From the NCBI GenBank assembly GCA_030374765.1, contig JARGXX010000103.1, positions 1-64,000 on the forward strand: a stretch of DNA of 64,000 bases, in the 5' to 3' direction. The notes beneath the pieces were generated by a model that made no database searches, was not told the origin of the DNA, and saw only the letters and a list, made by a program, of their open reading frames with translations. The stretch comes from Agarophyton chilense (Eukaryota; Rhodophyta; Florideophyceae; Gracilariales; Gracilariaceae). Position 1 is the stretch's first letter. The number at the start of each line of letters is the position of its first letter. Made by a program: the position numbers and the translations under genes. Shown here piece by piece: positions 19,321 to 32,200 of the stretch.

Positions 19321-20216
19321 CACAATGGTTTCCTCTACGAAAACGTAAACTCCCGTAGGCCCTGACCGATAGCTACTTAGTGGCGATGCCACTGTTGGAC
19401 AAACCTTAACGTCATAAGAATCTACCTGTCATCGTTAAGCATACGTCATCCCTACCTCACTAAACGCACTGCACGCGTCTTCTTTAGCTGAGAGTGTGGC
19501 GCCAGCACTCGCGTGACCTACTACTCACCACACTCAACCTACATTGAACTTGGCAATACCATCGAATATCGACCCCCAGTGTTGCCGGATATGAAAACCA
19601 TCCTAGAACCAAGCGCAAACCCACCTTTTTCAGCCGCGTACACGACCCCAAAAACGCACATACAAAACGCCTGACAATGTGCCATCTGCCTCCACGAAAT
19701 AGCCACAGAACCAAGCGCAAACGCATAACACAACCCTTTCTTTTGATAAAAATTTCGCACATTATCCAGCTTACAACACAGCTCGACTGTGCAGCGGAGA
19801 TGTGGCTGAAACCAAGCGCCTTTGAGTGCCACACTCGACGCACGCCTCCACGTTGTGCAGCAAAAATGTTACAATAAAACATGTGCAAACGCAGGATTTG
19901 GCAGAAAGCCCAGCGCGCCTAAAATTTATGATTTTTTCAAATGCAAATATTGCGAAAATGGGTGCTGCGCGCCAACATCTGGCAATTCGCGCGCTACGTT
20001 ACCCGAACGAAGCGCCTGAGCGCAATTAGCCACGATTTTTTGAGCGTGCCAATGTGTCATACGCGCTCTCCAGCACAACGTTTTCCATCCAGGGGGTCAA
20101 AATCGCACATACGTCGAATGCAGCGCGTGGCGCTTGGTGTATGTAATTACCAAGCGCTACTGACAACTGCGTTTTACCAAGCGCCAGCCCACACTTACAA
20201 CCTGTAATATATATAG
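19321..20216. repeat. End region of the cassette with ACCAAGCGC motifs, copy 1
   Basis: Non-coding region with a fixed right end (CAACCTGTAATATATATAG) shared by four copies in the window, each followed by different DNA. The 9-mer ACCAAGCGC occurs at 19608, 19710, 19811, 20149 and 20176, and once inverted (GCGCTTGGT at 20130). The inverted and direct sites at 20130-20157 form a perfect 9-bp-arm hairpin. Small minus-strand open frames of about 100 codons lack motifs and are not called. It could hold binding sites for an element-encoded DNA-binding protein (inference). Confidence 0.7.
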
Positions 20217-23200
20217 ACCTTTTCTCAGATTGTAAAACCCCTCCCAAACACACCCAAATCCGAAGCTTTTCGAAAATTAGATCAGATCATCTAGCGGCCA
20301 CCATGTTCAACTGTACACTTTGGATTTCTCTAAGATCCTCCCTCACACGTCTTCCTACGTGTTTAGCCGCGTTACATGCCCGTGCAACGTGTAGTCCAGT
20401 GCCCAGAGATGAGTTTGGTATGGCAACTGTCACAAGTTCATACACACCCGTGGTGTCTCAGACACCCGTTTTGTCTCAGACACCCGTTTTGTCTCGGACA
20501 ACCTCCATTTTTGGCACCTTCTATCGCGCTTTTCTAGTCTCGATCAGACTTGCATTTGCGGTGTACTGAGGCCTGCTATTCGGTAGATTTAATCAAAATA
20601 CATGTCTGGCTGCTTGACCTGCGCCACAGCATAATTTTTACAATTTTTTGTCTGGCCGGCCCTGTTTTCAACTCAGACACAGACATCAAAAAATTCATTG
20701 ATTTTTCAGCATGCCAAAACACCAATATATTCAGGGGTTTAGAATTCAATGCCTTTTCAGCTTACTAAAACACCATTATATTGAAGATTGTTTTCCTTAC
20801 TGCAAATATAAAACCCCGTAATGGTGCATCTTCCCCTAAACCCACCTCTTTTCTCAAGGGACTGCAAGTCATTCAAACATTTTTCGGCATGCTAAAACGC
20901 CAATCATCACACGGTTTTTGTGTCCAACTCGGTCCCTCTTCAGCACTCTTACACATCATTCACATCCAACACACTCTCCTCAGCCCTACTTGTGCGTGTC
21001 CACAGTTCGGTGAATCACGAGCTAGTCATCTGCCGTCTACCGCACACACGGCAAAGACCTTTTCTCAGATTGTAAAACCCCTCCCAAACACACCCAAATC
21101 CGAAGCTTTTCGAAAATTAGATCAGATCATCTAGCGGCCACCATGTTCAACTGTACACTTTGGATTTCTCTAAGATCCTCCCTCACACGTCTTCCTACGT
21201 GTTTAGCCGCGTTACATGCCCGTGCAACGTGTAGTCCAGTGCCCAGAGATGAGTTTGGTATGGCAACTGTCACAAGTTCATACACACCCGTGGTGTCTCA
21301 GACACCCGTTTTGTCTCAGACACCCGTTTTGTCTCGGACAACCTCCATTTTTGGCACCTTCTATCGCGCTTTTCTAGTCTCGATCAGACTTGCATTTGCG
21401 GTGTACTGAGGCCTGCTATTCGGTAGATTTAATCAAAATACATGTCTGGCTGCTTGACCTGCGCCACAGCATAATTTTTACAATTTTTTGTCTGGCCGGC
21501 CCTGTTTTCAACTCAGACACAGACATCAAAAAATTCATTGATTTTTCAGCATGCCAAAACACCAATATATTCAGGGGTTTAGAATTCAATGCCTTTTCAG
21601 CTTACTAAAACACCATTATATTGAAGATTGTTTTCCTTACTGCAAATATAAAACCCCGTAATGGTGCATCTTCCCCTAAACCCACCTCTTTTCTCAAGGG
21701 ACTGCAAGTCATTCAAACATTTTTCGGCATGCTAAAACACCAATCATCACACGGTTTTTGTGTCCAACTCGGTCCCTCTTCAGCACTCTTACACATCATT
21801 CACATCCAACACACTCTCCTCAGCCCTACTTGTGCGTGTCCACAGTTCGGTGAATCACGAGCTAGTCATCTGCCGTCTACCGCACACACGGCAAAGACCT
21901 TTTCTCAGATTGTAAAACCCCTCCCAAACACACCCAAATCCGAAGCTTTTCGAAAATTAGATCAGATCATCTAGCGGCCACCATGTTCAACTGTACACTT
22001 TGGATTTCTCTAAGATCCTCCCTCACACGTCTTCCTACGTGTTTAGCTGCGTTACATGCCCGTGCAACGTGTAGTCCAGTGCCCAGAGATGAGTTTGGTA
22101 TGGCAACTGTCACAAGTTCATACACACCCGTGGTGTCTCAGACACCCGTTTTGTCTCAGACACCCGTTTTGTCTCGGACAACCTCCATTTTTGGCACCTT
22201 CTATCGCGCTTTTCTAGTCTCGATCAGACTTGCATTTGCGGTGTACTGAGGCCTGCTATTCGGTAGATTTAATCAAAATACATGTCTGGCTGCTTGACCT
22301 GCGCCACAGCATAATTTTTACAATTTTTTGTCTGGCCGGCCCTGTTTTCAACTCAGACACAGACATCAAAAAATTCATTGATTTTTCAGCATGCCAAAAC
22401 ACCAATATATTCAGGGACTGCAAGTCATTCAAACATTTTTCGGCATGCTAAAACGCCAATCATCACACGGTTTTTGTGTCCAACTCGGTCCCTCTTCAGC
22501 ACTCTTACACATCATTCACATCCAACACACTCTCCTCAGCCCTACTTGTGCGTGTCCACAGTTCGGTGAATCACGAGCTAGTCATCTGCCGTCTACCGCA
22601 CACACGGCAAAGACCTTTTCTCAGATTGTAAAACCCCTCCCAAACACACCCAAATCCGAAGCTTTTCGAAAATTAGATCAGATCATCTAGCGGCCACCAT
22701 GTTCAACTGTACACTTTGGATTTCTCTAAGATCCTCCCTCACACGTCTTCCTACGTGTTTATCCGCCTTACAGGCCCGTGCAACGTGTAGTCCAGTGCCC
22801 AGAGATGAGTTTGGTATGGCAACTGTCACAAGTTCCTACACACCCGTGGTGTCTCAGACACCCGTTTTGTCTCGGACAACCTCCAGTTTTTGCACCTTCT
22901 ATCGCGTTTTTCTAGTCTCGATCAGACTTGCATTTGCAGTGTACTGAGGCCTGCTATTCGGTAGATTTAATCAAAATACATGTCTGGCTGCTTGACCTGC
23001 GCCACAGCATAATTTTTACAATTTTTTGTCTGGCCGGCCCTGTTTTCAACTCAGACACAGACATCAAAAAATTCATTGATTTTTCAGCATGCCAAAACAC
23101 CAATATATTCAGGGGTTTAGAATTCAATGCCTTTTCAGCTTACTAAAACACCATTATAGTGAAGATTGTTTTCCTTACTGCAAATATAAAACCCCTTAAT

Positions 23201-26200
23201 GGTGCATCTTCCCCTAAACCCACCTCTTTTCTCAAGGGACTGCAAGTCATTCAAACATTTTTCGGCATGCTAAAACACCAATCATCACACGGTTTTTGTG
23301 TCCAACTCGGTCCCTCTTCAGCACTCTTACACATCATTCACATCCAACACACTCTCCTCAGCCCTACTTGTGCGTGTCCACAGTTCGGTGAATCACGAGC
23401 TAGTCATCTGCCGTCTACCGCACACACGGCAAAGACCTTTTCTCAGATTGTAAAACCCCTCCCAAACACACCCAAATCCGAAGCTTTTCGAAAATTAGAT
23501 CAGATCATCTAGCGGCCACCATGTTCAACTGTACACTTTGGATTTCTCTAAGATCCTCCCTCACACGTCTTCCTACGTGTTTATCCGCCTTACAGGCCCG
23601 TGCAACGTGTAGTCCAGTGCCCAGAGATGAGTTTGGTATGGCAACTGTCACAAGTTCCTACACACCCGTGGTGTCTCAGACACCCGTTTTGTCTCGGACA
23701 ACCTCCAGTTTTTGCACCTTCTATCGCGTTTTTCTAGTCTCGATCAGACTTGCATTTGCAGTGTACTGAGGCCTGCTATTCGGTAGATTTAATCAAAATA
23801 CATGTCTGGCTGCTTGACCTGCGCCACAGCATAATTTTTACAATTTTTTGTCTGGCCGGCCCTGTTTTCAACTCAGACACAGACATCAAAAAATTCATTG
23901 ATTTTTCAGCATGCCAAAACACCAATATATTCAGGGGTTTAGAATTCAATGCCTTTTCAGCTTACTAAAACACCATTATAGTGAAGATTGTTTTCCTTAC
24001 TGCAAATATAAAACCCCTTAATGGTGCATCTTCCCCTAAACCCACCTCTTTTCTCAAGGGACTGCAAGTCATTCAAACATTTTTCGGCATGCTAAAACAC
24101 CAATCATCACACGGTTTTTGTGTCCAACTCGGTCCCTCTTCAGCACTCTTACACATCATTCACATCCAACACACTCTCCTCAGCCCTACTTGTGCGTGTC
24201 CACAGTTCGGTGAATCACGAGCTAGTCATCTGCCGTCTACCGCACACACGGCAAAGACCTTTTCTCAGATTGTAAAACCCCTCCCAAACACACCCAAATC
24301 CGAAGCTTTTCGAAAATTAGATCAGATCATCTAGCGGCCACCATGTTCAACTGTACACTTTGGATTTCTCTAAGATCCTCCCTCACACGTCTTCCTACGT
24401 GTTTATCCGCCTTACAGGCCCGTGCAACGTGTAGTCCAGTGCCCAGAGATGAGTTTGGTATGGCAACTGTCACAAGTTCCTACACACCCGTGGTGTCTCA
24501 GACACCCGTTTTGTCTCGGACAACCTCCAGTTTTTGCACCTTCTATCGCGTTTTTCTAGTCTCGATCAGACTTGCATTTGCAGTGTACTGAGGCCTGCTA
24601 TTCGGTAGATTTAATCAAAATACATGTCTGGCTGCTTGACCTGCGCCACAGCATAATTTTTACAATTTTTTGTCTGGCCGGCCCTGTTTTCAACTCAGAC
24701 ACAGACATCAAAAAATTCATTGATTTTTCAGCATGCCAAAACACCAATATATTCAGGGACTGCAAGTCATTCAAACATTTTTCGGCATGCTAAAACACCA
24801 ATCATCACACGGTTTTTGTGTCCAACTCGGTCCCTCTTCAGCACTCTTACACATCATTCACATCCAACACACTCTCCTCAGCCCTACTTGTGCGTGTCCA
24901 CAGTTCGGTGAATCACGAGCTAGTCATCTGCCGTCTACCGCACACACGGCAAAGACCTTTTCTCAGATTGTAAAACCCCTCCCAAACACACCCAAATCCG
25001 AAGCTTTTCGAAAATTAGATCAGATCATCTAGCGGCCACCATGTTCAACTGTACACTTTGGATTTCTCTAAGATCCTCCCTCACACGTCTTCCTACGTGT
25101 TTAGCCGCGTTACATGCCCGTGCAACGTGTAGTCCAGTGCCCAGAGATGAGTTTGGTATGGCAACTGTCACAAGTTCATACACACCCGTGGTGTCTCAGA
25201 CACCCGTTTTGTCTCAGACACCCGTTTTGTCTCGGACAACCTCCATTTTTGGCACCTTCTATCGCGCTTTTCTAGTCTCGATCAGACTTGCATTTGCGGT
25301 GTACTGAGGCCTGCTATTCGGTAGATTTAATCAAAATACATGTCTGGCTGCTTGACCTGCGCCACAGCATAATTTTTACAATTTTTTGTCTGGCCGGCCC
25401 TGTTTTCAACTCAGACACAGACATCAAAAAATTCATTGATTTTTCAGCATGCCAAAACACCAATATATTCAGGGGTTTAGAATTCAATGCCTTTTCAGCT
25501 TACTAAAACACCATTATATTGAAGATTGTTTTCCTTACTGCAAATATAAAACCCCGTAATGGTGCATCTTCCCCTAAACCCACCTCTTTTCTCAAGGGAC
25601 TGCAAGTCATTCAAACATTTTTCGGCATGCTAAAACGCCAATCATCACACGGTTTTTGTGTCCAACTCGGTCCCTCTTCAGCACTCTTACACATCATTCA
25701 CATCCAACACACTCTCCTCAGCCCTACTTGTGCGTGTCCACAGTTCGGTGAATCACGAGCTAGTCATCTGCCGTCTACCGCACACACGGCAAAGACCTTT
25801 TCTCAGATTGTAAAACCCCTCCCAAACACACCCAAATCCGAAGCTTTTCGAAAATTAGATCAGATCATCTAGCGGCCACCATGTTCAACTGTACACTTTG
25901 GATTTCTCTAAGATCCTCCCTCACACGTCTTCCTACGTGTTTAGCCGCGTTACATGCCCGTGCAACGTGTAGTCCAGTGCCCAGAGATGAGTTTGGTATG
26001 GCAACTGTCACAAGTTCATACACACCCGTGGTGTCTCAGACACCCGTTTTGTCTCAGACACCCGTTTTGTCTCGGACAACCTCCATTTTTGGCACCTTCT
26101 ATCGCGCTTTTCTAGTCTCGATCAGACTTGCATTTGCGGTGTACTGAGGCCTGCTATTCGGTAGATTTAATCAAAATACATGTCTGGCTGCTTGACCTGC

Positions 26201-29200
26201 GCCACAGCATAATTTTTACAATTTTTTGTCTGGCCGGCCCTGTTTTCAACTCAGACACAGACATCAAAAAATTCATTGATTTTTCAGCATGCCAAAACAC
26301 CAATATATTCAGGGACTGCAAGTCATTCAAACATTTTTCGGCATGCTAAAACACCAATCATCACACGGTTTTTGTGTCCAACTCGGTCCCTCTTCAGCAC
26401 TCTTACACATCATTCACATCCAACACACTCTCCTCAGCCCTACTTGTGCGTGTCCACAGTTCGGTGAATCACGAGCTAGTCATCTGCCGTCTACCGCACA
26501 CACGGCAAAGACCTTTTCTCAGATTGTAAAACCCCTCCCAAACACACCCAAATCCGAAGCTTTTCGAAAATTAGATCAGATCATCTAGCGGCCACCATGT
26601 TCAACTGTACACTTTGGATTTCTCTAAGATCCTCCCTCACACGTCTTCCTACGTGTTTATCCGCCTTACAGGCCCGTGCAACGTGTAGTCCAGTGCCCAG
26701 AGATGAGTTTGGTATGGCAACTGTCACAAGTTCCTACACACCCGTGGTGTCTCAGACACCCGTTTTGTCTCGGACAACCTCCAGTTTTTGCACCTTCTAT
26801 CGCGTTTTTCTAGTCTCGATCAGACTTGCATTTGCAGTGTACTGAGGCCTGCTATTCGGTAGATTTAATCAAAATACATGTCTGGCTGCTTGACCTGCGC
26901 CACAGCATAATTTTTACAATTTTTTGTCTGGCCGGCCCTGTTTTCAACTCAGACACAGACATCAAAAAATTCATTGATTTTTCAGCATGCCAAAACACCA
27001 ATATATTCAGGGACTGCAAGTCATTCAAACATTTTTCGGCATGCTAAAACACCAATCATCACACGGTTTTTGTGTCCAACTCGGTCCCTCTTCAGCACTC
27101 TTACACATCATTCACATCCAACACACTCTCCTCAGCCCTACTTGTGCGTGTCCACAGTTCGGTGAATCACGAGCTAGTCATCTGCCGTCTACCGCACACA
27201 CGGCAAAGACCTTTTCTCAGATTGTAAAACCCCTCCCAAACACACCCAAATCCGAAGCTTTTCGAAAATTAGATCAGATCATCTAGCGGCCACCATGTTC
27301 AACTGTACACTTTGGATTTCTCTAAGATCCTCCCTCACACGTCTTCCTACGTGTTTAGCCGCGTTACATGCCCGTGCAACGTGTAGTCCAGTGCCCAGAG
27401 ATGAGTTTGGTATGGCAACTGTCACAAGTTCATACACACCCGTGGTGTCTCAGACACCCGTTTTGTCTCAGACACCCGTTTTGTCTCGGACAACCTCCAT
27501 TTTTGGCACCTTCTATCGCGCTTTTCTAGTCTCGATCAGACTTGCATTTGCGGTGTACTGAGGCCTGCTATTCGGTAGATTTAATCAAAATACATGTCTG
27601 GCTGCTTGACCTGCGCCACAGCATAATTTTTACAATTTTTTGTCTGGCCGGCCCTGTTTTCAACTCAGACACAGACATCAAAAAATTCATTGATTTTTCA
27701 GCATGCCAAAACACCAATATATTCAGGGGTTTAGAATTCAATGCCTTTTCAGCTTACTAAAACACCATTATATTGAAGATTGTTTTCCTTACTGCAAATA
27801 TAAAACCCCGTAATGGTGCATCTTCCCCTAAACCCACCTCTTTTCTCAAGGGACTGCAAGTCATTCAAACATTTTTCGGCATGCTAAAACGCCAATCATC
27901 ACACGGTTTTTGTGTCCAACTCGGTCCCTCTTCAGCACTCTTACACATCATTCACATCCAACACACTCTCCTCAGCCCTACTTGTGCGTGTCCACAGTTC
28001 GGTGAATCACGAGCTAGTCATCTGCCGTCTACCGCACACACGGCAAAGACCTTTTCTCAGATTGTAAAACCCCTCCCAAACACACCCAAATCCGAAGCTT
28101 TTCGAAAATTAGATCAGATCATCTAGCGGCCACCATGTTCAACTGTACACTTTGGATTTCTCTAAGATCCTCCCTCACACGTCTTCCTACGTGTTTAGCC
28201 GCGTTACATGCCCGTGCAACGTGTAGTCCAGTGCCCAGAGATGAGTTTGGTATGGCAACTGTCACAAGTTCATACACACCCGTGGTGTCTCAGACACCCG
28301 TTTTGTCTCAGACACCCGTTTTGTCTCGGACAACCTCCATTTTTGGCACCTTCTATCGCGCTTTTCTAGTCTCGATCAGACTTGCATTTGCGGTGTACTG
28401 AGGCCTGCTATTCGGTAGATTTAATCAAAATACATGTCTGGCTGCTTGACCTGCGCCACAGCATAATTTTTACAATTTTTTGTCTGGCCGGCCCTGTTTT
28501 CAACTCAGACACAGACATCAAAAAATTCATTGATTTTTCAGCATGCCAAAACACCAATATATTCAGGGACTGCAAGTCATTCAAACATTTTTCGGCATGC
28601 TAAAACACCAATCATCACACGGTTTTTGTGTCCAACTCGGTCCCTCTTCAGCACTCTTACACATCATTCACATCCAACACACTCTCCTCAGCCCTACTTG
28701 TGCGTGTCCACAGTTCGGTGAATCACGAGCTAGTCATCTGCCGTCTACCGCACACACGGCAAAGACCTTTTCTCAGATTGTAAAACCCCTCCCAAACACA
28801 CCCAAATCCGAAGCTTTTCGAAAATTAGATCAGATCATCTAGCGGCCACCATGTTCAACTGTACACTTTGGATTTCTCTAAGATCCTCCCTCACACGTCT
28901 TCCTACGTGTTTATCCGCCTTACAGGCCCGTGCAACGTGTAGTCCAGTGCCCAGAGATGAGTTTGGTATGGCAACTGTCACAAGTTCCTACACACCCGTG
29001 GTGTCTCAGACACCCGTTTTGTCTCGGACAACCTCCAGTTTTTGCACCTTCTATCGCGTTTTTCTAGTCTCGATCAGACTTGCATTTGCAGTGTACTGAG
29101 GCCTGCTATTCGGTAGATTTAATCAAAATACATGTCTGGCTGCTTGACCTGCGCCACAGCATAATTTTTACAATTTTTTGTCTGGCCGGCCCTGTTTTCA

Positions 29201-32200
29201 ACTCAGACACAGACATCAAAAAATTCATTGATTTTTCAGCATGCCAAAACACCAATATATTCAGGGGTTTAGAATTCAATGCCTTTTCAGCTTACTAAAA
29301 CACCATTATAGTGAAGATTGTTTTCCTTACTGCAAATATAAAACCCCTTAATGGTGCATCTTCCCCTAAACCCACCTCTTTTCTCAAGGGACTGCAAGTC
29401 ATTCAAACATTTTTCGGCATGCTAAAACACCAATCATCACACGGTTTTTGTGTCCAACTCGGTCCCTCTTCAGCACTCTTACACATCATTCACATCCAAC
29501 ACACTCTCCTCAGCCCTACTTGTGCGTGTCCACAGTTCGGTGAATCACGAGCTAGTCATCTGCCGTCTACCGCACACACGGCAAAGACCTTTTCTCAGAT
29601 TGTAAAACCCCTCCCAAACACACCCAAATCCGAAGCTTTTCGAAAATTAGATCAGATCATCTAGCGGCCACCATGTTCAACTGTACACTTTGGATTTCTC
29701 TAAGATCCTCCCTCACACGTCTTCCTACGTGTTTATCCGCCTTACAGGCCCGTGCAACGTGTAGTCCAGTGCCCAGAGATGAGTTTGGTATGGCAACTGT
29801 CACAAGTTCCTACACACCCGTGGTGTCTCAGACACCCGTTTTGTCTCGGACAACCTCCAGTTTTTGCACCTTCTATCGCGTTTTTCTAGTCTCGATCAGA
29901 CTTGCATTTGCAGTGTACTGAGGCCTGCTATTCGGTAGATTTAATCAAAATACATGTCTGGCTGCTTGACCTGCGCCACAGCATAATTTTTACAATTTTT
30001 TGTCTGGCCGGCCCTGTTTTCAACTCAGACACAGACATCAAAAAATTCATTGATTTTTCAGCATGCCAAAACACCAATATATTCAGGGGTTTAGAATTCA
30101 ATGCCTTTTCAGCTTACTAAAACACCATTATAGTGAAGATTGTTTTCCTTACTGCAAATATAAAACCCCTTAATGGTGCATCTTCCCCTAAACCCACCTC
30201 TTTTCTCAAGGGACTGCAAGTCATTCAAACATTTTTCGGCATGCTAAAACACCAATCATCACACGGTTTTTGTGTCCAACTCGGTCCCTCTTCAGCACTC
30301 TTACACATCATTCACATCCAACACACTCTCCTCAGCCCTACTTGTGCGTGTCCACAGTTCGGTGAATCACGAGCTAGTCATCTGCCGTCTACCGCACACA
30401 CGGCAAAGACCTTTTCTCAGATTGTAAAACCCCTCCCAAACACACCCAAATCCGAAGCTTTTCGAAAATTAGATCAGATCATCTAGCGGCCACCATGTTC
30501 AACTGTACACTTTGGATTTCTCTAAGATCCTCCCTCACACGTCTTCCTACGTGTTTATCCGCCTTACAGGCCCGTGCAACGTGTAGTCCAGTGCCCAGAG
30601 ATGAGTTTGGTATGGCAACTGTCACAAGTTCCTACACACCCGTGGTGTCTCAGACACCCGTTTTGTCTCGGACAACCTCCAGTTTTTGCACCTTCTATCG
30701 CGTTTTTCTAGTCTCGATCAGACTTGCATTTGCAGTGTACTGAGGCCTGCTATTCGGTAGATTTAATCAAAATACATGTCTGGCTGCTTGACCTGCGCCA
30801 CAGCATAATTTTTACAATTTTTTGTCTGGCCGGCCCTGTTTTCAACTCAGACACAGACATCAAAAAATTCATTGATTTTTCAGCATGCCAAAACACCAAT
30901 ATATTCAGGGGTTTAGAATTCAATGCCTTTTCAGCTTACTAAAACACCATTATAGTGAAGATTGTTTTCCTTACTGCAAATATAAAACCCCTTAATGGTG
31001 CATCTTCCCCTAAACCCACCTCTTTTCTCAAGGGACTGCAAGTCATTCAAACATTTTTCGGCATGCTAAAACACCAATCATCACACGGTTTTTGTGTCCA
31101 ACTCGGTCCCTCTTCAGCACTCTTACACATCATTCACATCCAACACACTCTCCTCAGCCCTACTTGTGCGTGTCCACAGTTCGGTGAATCACGAGCTAGT
31201 CATCTGCCGTCTACCGCACACACGGCAAAGACCTTTTCTCAGATTGTAAAACCCCTCCCAAACACACCCAAATCCGAAGCTTTTCGAAAATTAGATCAGA
31301 TCATCTAGCGGCCACCATGTTCAACTGTACACTTTGGATTTCTCTAAGATCCTCCCTCACACGTCTTCCTACGTGTTTATCCGCCTTACAGGCCCGTGCA
31401 ACGTGTAGTCCAGTGCCCAGAGATGAGTTTGGTATGGCAACTGTCACAAGTTCCTACACACCCGTGGTGTCTCAGACACCCGTTTTGTCTCGGACAACCT
31501 CCAGTTTTTGCACCTTCTATCGCGTTTTTCTAGTCTCGATCAGACTTGCATTTGCAGTGTACTGAGGCCTGCTATTCGGTAGATTTAATCAAAATACATG
31601 TCTGGCTGCTTGACCTGCGCCACAGCATAATTTTTACAATTTTTTGTCTGGCCGGCCCTGTTTTCAACTCAGACACAGACATCAAAAAATTCATTGATTT
31701 TTCAGCATGCCAAAACACCAATATATTCAGGGACTGCAAGTCATTCAAACATTTTTCGGCATGCTAAAACACCAATCATCACACGGTTTTTGTGTCCAAC
31801 TCGGTCCCTCTTCAGCACTCTTACACATCATTCACATCCAACACACTCTCCTCAGCCCTACTTGTGCGTGTCCACAGTTCGGTGAATCACGAGCTAGTCA
31901 TCTGCCGTCTACCGCACACACGGCAAAGACCTTTTCTCAGATTGTAAAACCCCTCCCAAACACACCCAAATCCGAAGCTTTTCGAAAATTAGATCAGATC
32001 ATCTAGCGGCCACCATGTTCAACTGTACACTTTGGATTTCTCTAAGATCCTCCCTCACACGTCTTCCTACGTGTTTAGCCGCGTTACATGCCCGTGCAAC
32101 GTGTAGTCCAGTGCCCAGAGATGAGTTTGGTATGGCAACTGTCACAAGTTCATACACACCCGTGGTGTCTCAGACACCCGTTTTGTCTCAGACACCCGTT

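Larger units (their letters stand above)
8118..20216. repeat. 12.1-kb segmental duplication, copy 1
   Basis: This segment recurs at 45490-57588 with a constant offset of 37,372 bp, hence no net indel. I noticed about 18 substitutions by eye, nearly all in the right two thirds. It carries the last part of a 773-bp unit, a hairpin, the two large genes, the telomere-like tract and the end region. The left junction shares only the 3 bases CAG with the satellite before copy 2; the right end TATATATAG is the same in both copies but is followed by different satellite phases. Confidence 0.95.

Noticed and set aside
19484-19888. Minus-strand frames of about 100-134 codons in the end regions
   Set aside because: No recognisable domain; their persistence is explained by near identity of the copies, and they are altered in copies 3 and 4.
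22405-22425. The 124-bp difference between long and short satellite units as a spliced intron
   Set aside because: No placement of the gap gives both GT at the start and AG at the end; a deletion between AGGG direct repeats explains it.
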